Below are positions 1-5,316 of a stretch of DNA of 7,591 nt, piece by piece; within the stretch, counting starts at the first letter, position 1, and each line of letters opens with the position of its first letter. The stretch lies in the NCBI GenBank assembly GCA_031266315.1, contig JAISBG010000764.1, forward strand, positions 1-7,591, in the 5' to 3' direction. This DNA comes from Planctomycetaceae bacterium. GTDB lineage: Bacteria > Planctomycetota > Planctomycetia > Pirellulales > Thermoguttaceae. The translations under genes were made by a program, and so were the position numbers. The notes beneath the pieces were generated by a model. The model searched no databases and had not been told where the DNA came from. It saw only the letters and a list, made by a program, of their open reading frames with translations.

Positions 1-17
1 TAAATACAGCAATAATC

Positions 18-30
18 AATAAATAGTTAC
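18..30 (-). repeat. 13-bp motif GTAACTATTTATT just after the transketolase stop
   Basis: Read on the minus strand this is GTAACTATTTATT, 5 nt past the transketolase stop. The same 13-mer, as GTAACTRTYTATT, occurs at 3936-3948 (+), 4256-4268 (+) and 4282-4294 (-) around composite repeat E2. The copy at 4282-4294 likewise sits 2 nt past a stop codon. This may mark the edge of another composite repeat beyond the window. Confidence 0.45.
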
Positions 31-35
31 GGAAT

Positions 36-896
36 TTAATAGGGTAATTGAAACGCACCGCCTGCAAGAGACGACAGATATTGATCATGTGTTTTCTGAT
101 CCGGTATTTTAATGTTATGGCTTCCGGCTTGATTTTCAAGTATCGGACAATCTTTTGCTTTGATCGTATGAGCAATAATCATTGTTGGTTTTCCGTTCTT
201 TAATACTTTGGCACGATTTATTGTGTCATAAATTTCGTCCCAACCATGACCGTACATCTCCAAAACATTCCAGCCGAACGCCTGCCATTTGTCCGCAAGC
301 GGTTCAAGATCAAGAATGTCGGCGGTAAAACCGTCAATTTGTAATTTATTGTAATCAGTAATCGCAACAAGATTATCAAGTTTCTGATGAGGTGCGAACA
401 ACGCCGCTTCCCAGTTTTGTCCCTCATTGCTTTCACCGTCACCAATGATACAAAAAACATGATGTTTCCTGCCGTCTTTTTTTGCAACAAGAGCCATTCC
501 CGACGCCGCTGACAATCCCTGACCAAGTGAACCGGTTGTCATGTCAATTCCGGGTACGGTTCTGGCGTCGGCATGACTGGGCAATGTTGTTCCGTCGGCG
601 TTTAATGTTCCAAGTAATTGTTTCGGAAAAAAACCACGATAAGCAAGTACCGCATAAAGAACCGGTGCGGCATGACCTTTCGATAAAACAAGCCGGTCAC
701 GTTCTTCCCATTTCGGATTTTTCGGATCAATATTCATCGAACGCCAATAAAGCGTTACCATAATTTCCACCAACGACAACGCACCGCCGATATGTCCCGA
801 ACCGGCACGGCAAATCATATCAGTAATTACGTAACGAAGTTCCGCCGCAAAACGATCCGCGTCACGGCAATTAAATTGTTGTAATAGGTTATCCAT
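36..896 (-). CDS. Transketolase, N-terminal (ThDP-binding) subunit of a split transketolase
   Basis: A 286-aa protein covering only the pyrophosphate-binding half of transketolase; a fused enzyme has about 650 aa. With its C-terminal partner it would move a two-carbon ketol unit from a ketose to an aldose acceptor in the cytoplasm. Visible motifs are GSGHIGGALS (32-41, His35), SKGH (72-75), TGSLGQGLS (121-129), the ThDP/Mg signature GDGESNEGQNWEA (152-164), DYNKLQIDG (181-189, Asn183 as likely Mg ligand) and SH at 259-260. I start at the ATG at 896; an upstream in-frame TTG at 950 would add 18 unconserved residues. No Shine-Dalgarno sequence is seen. The C-terminal subunit is absent, and the 35 bases after the stop hold no ATG, so it must begin beyond the left edge. 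It follows an Fe-ADH and a repeat element. The family call is firm; the substrate (sulfofructose, apulose phosphate or ordinary pentose phosphates) is open. Confidence 0.93.
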   Translation of the reverse strand: MDNLLQQFNCRDADRFAAELRYVITDMICRAGSGHIGGALSLVEIMVTLYWRSMNIDPKNPKWEERDRLVLSKGHAAPVLYAVLAYRGFFPKQLLGTLNADGTTLPSHADARTVPGIDMTTGSLGQGLSAASGMALVAKKDGRKHHVFCIIGDGESNEGQNWEAALFAPHQKLDNLVAITDYNKLQIDGFTADILDLEPLADKWQAFGWNVLEMYGHGWDEIYDTINRAKVLKNGKPTMIIAHTIKAKDCPILENQAGSHNIKIPDQKTHDQYLSSLAGGAFQLPY

Positions 897-951
897 ATTT
901 GTTGTAAAAAAAGTTAGTAAATGAAACAGTAAAAAGCGTTTCGTTATCAAT

Positions 952-963
952 AGGAACTATTAA
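952..963 (+). repeat. Left copy of a 12-bp direct repeat flanking E1
   Basis: AGGAACTATTAA occurs here and again, identically and in the same orientation, at 1240-1251, bracketing composite repeat E1 with 276 bp between copies. The arrangement resembles a target-site duplication but could instead belong to the repeat element. Confidence 0.5.
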
Positions 964-990
964 CTCTTGTTACGTAGGGGTTAAATATCA

Positions 991-1189
991 GTTTTTCCTT
1001 CGCCCCTTTAGGGGCAACGCATAACAACCCACCGCAACGCGGTGGGGAACAGTTCCCCAGCAATCGCCCTGCAAGGGCAGTGCAAAGCGGATTGGCATTG
1101 CCCTTTCAGGGCGAAATTTAGGAGTGTGCTTTAACCCACCGCGCTGCGGTGGGTTGTTATGCAATGCCCCTAAAGGGGCGGAGAAAAAC
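991..1189. repeat. Composite palindromic repeat E1 (six hairpins, inverted arms)
   Basis: The 376-bp gap between the Fe-ADH and transketolase genes is dominated by a structured repeat. Its outer arms (991-1046 and 1135-1189) are near-perfect inverted copies of about 55 bp. Each arm holds two hairpins, GCCCC-TTTA-GGGGC (1002-1015) or GCCCC-TAAA-GGGGC (1166-1179), and CCCACCGC-NNN-GCGGTGGG (1028-1046, 1135-1153), joined by a conserved ATAACAA spacer. Between the arms are two smaller hairpins, GCCCT-GCA-AGGGC (1066-1078) and GCCCT-TTC-AGGGC (1100-1112). The same order recurs in E2. No convincing ORF is present. It could be a REP/MITE-like mobile repeat or a structured mRNA spacer. It does not look like a simple terminator, because no T-tract follows on the minus strand. 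Confidence 0.85.
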
Positions 1190-1200
1190 TTCCAATTCTA

Positions 1201-1223
1201 CGGTATGTTTTACCGGCTTTTTT
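1201..1223 (+). terminator. Terminator-like hairpin with T-run, plus-strand orientation
   Basis: CGGTA (1201-1205) and TACCG (1211-1215) form a 5-bp stem with a TGTTT loop, followed after GC by six T residues (1218-1223). This has the form of a weak intrinsic terminator reading rightward, yet every gene in the window reads leftward. On the minus strand the T-run precedes the stem. It could block antisense transcription leaving the repeat region or be chance. The stem is short. Confidence 0.25.
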
Positions 1224-1239
1224 ACTTACAGTGCGTAAC

Positions 1240-1251
1240 AGGAACTATTAA
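1240..1251 (+). repeat. Right copy of the 12-bp direct repeat flanking E1
   Basis: This is the second exact copy of AGGAACTATTAA, between the right arm of E1 and the Fe-ADH stop codon. Bases on either side of the 12-mer differ from those at 952-963, so the identity ends at 12 bp. Confidence 0.5.
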
Positions 1252-1272
1252 TTAATCAATCAGTTTATCAAT

Positions 1273-2382
1273 TTATCGCAAATCATCATAAATCCGGTAC
1301 AAATCTGTTTCCGTTACCGTTTTTGGGTTGTTATTCAAAAGCGGATGAAAACTTTCTTTGACAAGCAACGCGACCGAATCGGGGTCAATTCCCGCGTCAC
1401 GAAGCGTACAAGGAAGTCCGGAGGAACGTTTCAGTACGGTAATTGTGTCAATCATTGATGTAACGGAATTAAATCCGGCTGCTAAAGCAAATTCTTCCAT
1501 CCGACCTTCCATAAACGGCGTGTTCAACCGAATCGCCGCTTCCATCGTGAACGCACAGGCTTCGCCGTGCGGTAAATGAAAACGGTTGGAAAGCGGAAAA
1601 GAACAGGCGTGAATAATCGCATTTTTCGGCATTTGGAAAGCAATTCCCGCCAGAAGAGCCGCGTAAGCAATTTGTCCGCGTAACACGGGGTCGGCAAGAT
1701 TTTTGTACAAATTTCCAAGATTGGTCAATATAATTCGCGCCGCTTCTTTTGCCAACAAATCACAAACCGGTTGATGATTTTTCGACCAGAACCCTTCAAG
1801 AGCATGGCTAAAAGCGTCAAGTGCTGTTGACGCCGTAACACGAATCGGTACGGAAAGCGTCAAGTCGGAATCAATGACAGCGGAAACCGGATAAAATAAA
1901 TGTGACGACATTGGCGATTTGAAACATTTTTCTTCATCATCGAGAACCGCTATCGGTGTTACTTCCGAACCGGTTCCGGCAGTTGTTGGTACAGTAATCA
2001 CCGGAATACGTCCGTCGGCAAACGTTTTTCCTTCTGAATGATAAAGCCGAATATTTGAATCATTTGTCATTGCAAGACACGAAGCCGCTTTCGCACAGTC
2101 GAGTACACTTCCGCCGCCGACAGCAATCACGAGTTCCGCTTTCTCACCGCGCAACAGTTCGGATAACGTATCAACATTTTTTGTTGTCGGATTCGGGCGT
2201 ATTTGATCAAAGACCGTAACAGGATTCAGCGAATCAATCACCGTTTGTACCGTTTCCAGTTTTCTTATGGTACTTTCCGTAACAACTGCTACACGGCGTC
2301 CGAGAACTTCAGAGGATTTCGGCAACGTTTGGAAAATACCGCGTCCAAAATTAATTTTTGTCGGCAAATGAAATGTCCACAT
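1273..2382 (-). CDS. Group III iron-type alcohol dehydrogenase, phospono-/sulfoacetaldehyde reductase-like
   Basis: A 369-aa protein of usual Fe-ADH length, predicted to be a cytoplasmic NAD(P)H-dependent aldehyde reductase. The dinucleotide-binding part has GGGSVLDCAK (89-98) and PTTAGTGSE (132-140). The metal site is complete: Asp189 and His193 in DAFSHALEG, His258 in HACSFPL and His272 in PHGEACA. Phe262 sits where E. coli FucO has a second, catalytic histidine (His267). FWSKN after the DxxxH motif (198-202), together with ITVPTTAGTGSEVTP, recalls reductases of phosphonoacetaldehyde (PhpC type) and sulfoacetaldehyde (SarD/TauF type), which make 2-hydroxyethyl-phosphonate or isethionate. 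That subfamily call is from memory. The gene lies 77 bp after the transporter gene and upstream of a split transketolase, so its substrate may be an aldehyde left by transketolase. The start is ATG with no Shine-Dalgarno sequence. Confidence 0.88.
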   Translation of the reverse strand: MWTFHLPTKINFGRGIFQTLPKSSEVLGRRVAVVTESTIRKLETVQTVIDSLNPVTVFDQIRPNPTTKNVDTLSELLRGEKAELVIAVGGGSVLDCAKAASCLAMTNDSNIRLYHSEGKTFADGRIPVITVPTTAGTGSEVTPIAVLDDEEKCFKSPMSSHLFYPVSAVIDSDLTLSVPIRVTASTALDAFSHALEGFWSKNHQPVCDLLAKEAARIILTNLGNLYKNLADPVLRGQIAYAALLAGIAFQMPKNAIIHACSFPLSNRFHLPHGEACAFTMEAAIRLNTPFMEGRMEEFALAAGFNSVTSMIDTITVLKRSSGLPCTLRDAGIDPDSVALLVKESFHPLLNNNPKTVTETDLYRIYDDLR

Positions 2383-2404
2383 ATTTTTTTATTACAGTTA
2401 TAAT

Positions 2405-2434
2405 GTTATATTTTGTTACCATTTCAGATAACAA
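2405..2434 (-). promoter_or_regulatory. Candidate sigma70-type promoter for the Fe-ADH gene
   Basis: In the 77-bp gap after the MFS gene, the minus strand carries TTGTTA (2434-2429) and TATAAC (2410-2405) separated by 18 nt. This would put the transcript start about 16 nt before the ATG. The region is AT-rich, so a chance match is quite possible; read-through from the transporter gene is equally plausible. Confidence 0.25.
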
Positions 2435-2459
2435 GTATGTTTGTTTAATAATGGTCAAT

Positions 2460-3899
2460 TTAAGTTAATAATTCTTTTCCTTTGGTTTCTTGTGCGAAAT
2501 AAACCGCAACGGGACCAAGCAGATAGAGGAAACTCAACAGTGTTGCTGCTGTAATTAGTGTTATGCCGTTTGTTTGTATCCATCCGGTGAAAAACAAAAC
2601 AGGAACCGCAAGTAAACGTCCGGCGTTGAAACAAAAACCCGTTCCCGTACTACGAAGCCGAGTCGGATACAACTCAGGAAAATAAACCGCGTAACCGGCG
2701 TGCATTCCGGCGGTCAGGAAACCGAATATCGGCAACAAAATTAGCAGAGGAATCACTCCGCTTGTCATTTGAAAAGCAACAAGAGCAATCACAAAACTGC
2801 CGAGATGATAAACAACAAATGTTTTCCGTCTTCCGATTTTTTGTGACAGAGGACCGAAATAAAGTTGTCCGATACCAAGACCGACTGTTACAAGAAGCAT
2901 TCCAAGCATTTCCCAACGTTTGAACTGTCCTTGTTCTGTTTTGAGATAATTTTTGATTTCCTGTTTTCCCAAATCTGTTACAGGGTTATATTTCTCTGGT
3001 TCCGCCGCTGCCAATTTCAGAACCGTTTGATTTTCCGCCGCGCGAAGCAGTGTATCTTTCCCATAAATATGAACTCCCCAGAATGTTGCCATACCAATCG
3101 CCGCCAGAGAAACGCCAATAATTGTTGATCGGAGCATCGCCCCGTGAAACAGTTCGGCAATGTTACCGGTTTTTTGTGACGAATCGGTTTTTGCCCGTTC
3201 TTGTGCTTTTTTCCAACTCTCCGGCTCTTTCATATAAAAGAGTACGAAAACGATGAGAACCGAAGGAAGTAACCCCAATGCGAAACCGAAACGCCAAGGA
3301 AGAGATGCAGGATCAACAAAACGATGTGTCCAGTCCAACACCGGACTGTTACACCAATTCATCACAGCAGGATTTCCAATCAAAAATGCTCCAATCGCAA
3401 CGGAAAGAAGAGTTCCCAATACGCCTGAAGCATGAAAAATACTTCCGGCATGAGCACGGGCTTTGCCGGGAAACACTTCGGCAACAAACGCACTTGCAAT
3501 TGCCCACTCGCCGCCGACACCAAGCGCAACAAAAAAACGCAAACAAGCAAGATGCCACCACTCTTGCGAAAACGCTGACATCCAAGTAAAAAATGAATAA
3601 AACAAAATCGAAAAAGCCATTGTCCGCTTACGTCCGATTTTATCGCTTATCATTCCGAAAATAATTCCGCCAAGAGCACCGCCAATCAAAAACGCTCCCA
3701 AAGCAATATTGTTATACAAAGGAATTTTGTCAACGAAATCGGCATCAACAAGCGACGGCACCGCTTCACGCATACTCGCAACAAAAATCTGACCTTCAAA
3801 AGTATCAAAAAGCCAGCCGACCAGCGCGATTAAAAGTACAATCCACTGATAACGCGTGATTCCTGTGTACCAACGTTCTTCAGGTTGAGAAATATTCAT
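2460..3899 (-). CDS. MFS transporter, sugar/organic-acid:H+ symporter type
   Basis: A 479-aa integral membrane protein with twelve probable helices. The first, after a short cytoplasmic N-terminus, is about 18-43 and contains Asp32 in GWLFDTFEG, like the acidic residue in sialate and aromatic-acid symporters. The MFS loop motif occurs twice, GMISDKIGRKR (82-92) and GPLSQKIGRRK (349-359), showing both six-helix halves. FPELYPTRLRSTGTGF (407-422) and a C-terminal ETKGKEL (471-477) are also typical. An unusually long hydrophilic loop (about 281-328) separates helices 7 and 8. The substrate cannot be read from the sequence; from the neighbours it could import sulfoquinovose or a glycoside of it, or export isethionate. 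It lies downstream of repeat E2 and 77 bp upstream of the Fe-ADH gene. No Shine-Dalgarno sequence precedes the ATG at 3899. Confidence 0.9.
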   Translation of the reverse strand: MNISQPEERWYTGITRYQWIVLLIALVGWLFDTFEGQIFVASMREAVPSLVDADFVDKIPLYNNIALGAFLIGGALGGIIFGMISDKIGRKRTMAFSILFYSFFTWMSAFSQEWWHLACLRFFVALGVGGEWAIASAFVAEVFPGKARAHAGSIFHASGVLGTLLSVAIGAFLIGNPAVMNWCNSPVLDWTHRFVDPASLPWRFGFALGLLPSVLIVFVLFYMKEPESWKKAQERAKTDSSQKTGNIAELFHGAMLRSTIIGVSLAAIGMATFWGVHIYGKDTLLRAAENQTVLKLAAAEPEKYNPVTDLGKQEIKNYLKTEQGQFKRWEMLGMLLVTVGLGIGQLYFGPLSQKIGRRKTFVVYHLGSFVIALVAFQMTSGVIPLLILLPIFGFLTAGMHAGYAVYFPELYPTRLRSTGTGFCFNAGRLLAVPVLFFTGWIQTNGITLITAATLLSFLYLLGPVAVYFAQETKGKELLT

Positions 3900-3935
3900 T
3901 TGAAAATTATTGACTAACTGATTAATTGATTAAAG

Positions 3936-3948
3936 GTAACTGTTTATT
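3936..3948 (+). repeat. 13-bp motif at the left end of E2
   Basis: GTAACTGTTTATT, continuing with TAGTTTGT, matches the reverse complement of 4282-4294 and its extension (TAGTTTAT). The two could be terminal inverted repeats enclosing E2. It also matches 4256-4268 as a direct repeat with one mismatch. Confidence 0.5.
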
Positions 3949-3983
3949 TAGTTTGTACCTATTCACGTAACTATTATAAAAAT

Positions 3984-4240
3984 TTCCTTCGCCCCGTAAG
4001 GGGCAATGCGTAACAACCCACCGCAACGCGGTGGGAAACGACACACACAAATCATCGCCCTGTAAGGGCAATATATTAGTTAATAATGAATAGTTGAGGA
4101 CACAAACGAATTTGATATGTTTCGATAAATAGCAATTATTTATTCACTAATCCATTGTCCTTTCAGGGCGATGGTGTTTATGGTTTTACCCGCCGCGTTG
4201 CGGCGGGTTGTTATGCGATGTCCTTTCAGGACGAAATATT
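3984..4240. repeat. Composite palindromic repeat E2 (six hairpins, inverted arms)
   Basis: This second copy of the E1 architecture fills most of the 397-bp gap between the Gfo/Idh and MFS genes. The left arm has GCCCC-GTAA-GGGGC (3991-4004) and CCCACCGC-AAC-GCGGTGGG (4017-4035); the right arm has CCCGCCGC-GTT-GCGGCGGG (4189-4207) and GTCCT-TTC-AGGAC (4220-4232). The inner hairpins are GCCCT-GTA-AGGGC (4057-4069) and GTCCT-TTC-AGGGC (4157-4169). The TAACAACCC junction and its inverse GGGTTGTTA are kept. The centre (about 4070-4156) is unstructured AT-rich sequence with no recognisable content, longer than in E1. Stem differences from E1 are mostly compensated. I see no coding region in the gap. 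Confidence 0.85.
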
Positions 4241-4255
4241 CTTTAAAGTATTTTA

Positions 4256-4294
4256 GTAACTGTCTATTGACCCATAAACTAAATAGATAGTTAC
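4256..4294. repeat. AT-rich inverted repeat directly after the Gfo/Idh gene
   Basis: GTAACTGTCTATT (4256-4268) pairs with AATAGATAGTTAC (4282-4294) with one non-Watson-Crick position, around a 13-nt loop, 2 nt past the Gfo/Idh stop. Both arms are copies of the 13-mer also found at 3936-3948 and 18-30. The structure could be a 3' end hairpin of the isomerase-Gfo/Idh transcript or the terminal part of E2. No T-run follows on the minus strand. Confidence 0.5.
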
Positions 4295-4296
4295 GA

Positions 4297-5316
4297 TTAA
4301 AGTTTGACTTCTTCTCCTGTTTGTGCGGATTTTTGTGCGGCAATTGAAAGAGCGGTTGCTCGGCATCCGTCGGAACCGGTGCAATGAATTTTTGCTTCAC
4401 CGCGAATAACCCGACTCATCTGAATAATCTGCTCTTCCAATTCAAAAAGTTCTCCGGCTGGTTTTTCAATATTTATTTCAGTAACATTATTTCCGTCCGA
4501 TATTTTGAGAAAAAACTCAGGATGCCGCGTCCGATCCATTGCTCCGCTCCATGCAGCCCAAAGTGATCCTTTCGTTCCTGTTACTTTAACCGATTGATGA
4601 TGTTCAAAAGCGGCAAGAGTTTGAGTGATCACCGCATAAGAACCATTGGAAAAATGAACCACTGCACTCAAATTATCGTACAATTCCGAATCCGTACTCA
4701 AACAAGTATTTGCCGTTGCATAAACAGAAACCGCTTTTCCAAACAATTCAAAATACCAACAGGCAAGATCAAAAAAATGGACAGGTTCTTCAAGAATCCA
4801 ATTGCCGACCCGCTTTTTATCGTAACGCCATCCGTCTTCGCCGGTTCGGTAGGGATTCCGCGAAAGTTCAATAAGCGCGTATTTCGGTTCACCAATTCTG
4901 CCCGAATCAATCAACTCTTTAATTTTTCCCCAAAGCGATGAAAGACGGAATTGATGTCCGACAGCTAAATACAAATTTTTTTCTGTTGCTGTCTGAAATA
5001 ATGTTTCGCAATCCTTGACGGTTAGCGCAAGCGGTTTCTCAATCAGCGAATGTTTTCCCGCGTTCAATACATCAAAACCGATACGAAAATGCAGGTGATT
5101 GGGAACGCTAACCACAGCAACGTCCAAATCGTTAAGCCTGAGCAATTCGTGATAATCGGCAACAACTGTTACATCGGGATATTCCGTGCGAATATTATTA
5201 ACCGTGTCGGAATTACCAACGGCAATACCGATAAGTGTTACTTCGGGCAGTTTTCTAATTGCGTCGGCGTAACAACGTCCCCATGCCCCGAAACCAATAA
5301 TTCCGTAACGTATCAT
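4297..5316 (-). CDS. Gfo/Idh/MocA-family oxidoreductase; candidate NAD-dependent glycosidase (GH188-like)
   Basis: A 339-aa cytoplasmic protein of normal family length. The N-terminal Rossmann fold begins at once with YGIIGFGAWG (4-13), followed by VSVPNHLHF and the EKP motif (SLIEKPLALT), then a C-terminal alpha/beta substrate domain. A distinctive stretch reads NPYRTGEDGWRYDKKRVGNW then ILEEPVHFFDLACWY, where His and Asp are placed like the usual family catalytic region. The start is the ATG at 5316: GGAGGAAC lies 4 nt upstream, the best ribosome site in the window, and ATGA overlaps the stop of the isomerase gene, implying translational coupling. A longer in-frame extension upstream is the shadow of the isomerase gene. 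The protein could be a simple sugar dehydrogenase. The neighbours and the RYD...ILEEP stretch make me suspect a GH188-type NAD-dependent sulfoquinovosidase, which also has this fold, but I cannot verify that. Confidence 0.88.
   Translation of the reverse strand: MIRYGIIGFGAWGRCYADAIRKLPEVTLIGIAVGNSDTVNNIRTEYPDVTVVADYHELLRLNDLDVAVVSVPNHLHFRIGFDVLNAGKHSLIEKPLALTVKDCETLFQTATEKNLYLAVGHQFRLSSLWGKIKELIDSGRIGEPKYALIELSRNPYRTGEDGWRYDKKRVGNWILEEPVHFFDLACWYFELFGKAVSVYATANTCLSTDSELYDNLSAVVHFSNGSYAVITQTLAAFEHHQSVKVTGTKGSLWAAWSGAMDRTRHPEFFLKISDGNNVTEINIEKPAGELFELEEQIIQMSRVIRGEAKIHCTGSDGCRATALSIAAQKSAQTGEEVKL

Noticed and set aside
36..896. D-apiose catabolism by an apulose-4-phosphate transketolase
   Set aside because: That route also uses a split transketolase and may include a Gfo/Idh dehydrogenase, but it needs a kinase, and the Fe-ADH has no role in it. 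Kept only as an alternative.
897..950. 18-residue N-terminal extension of the transketolase subunit from a TTG
   Set aside because: The start would be a rare codon, the added residues are unlike transketolases, and an ATG at 896 gives the normal N-terminus.
991..1189. CRISPR array
   Set aside because: The repeated units are inverted hairpins of several kinds, without uniform direct repeats and spacers, and no cas gene is present.
3984..4240. Simple rho-independent terminators at the E2 hairpins
   Set aside because: The strong stems are not followed directly by T-runs on the coding strand, and six hairpins in mirrored order do not fit a single terminator.
4140..4400. An 86-codon minus-strand reading frame spanning the end of the Gfo/Idh gene and part of E2
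   Set aside because: It overlaps the Gfo/Idh coding end in another frame and runs into palindromic repeat DNA; its protein has no recognisable domain.
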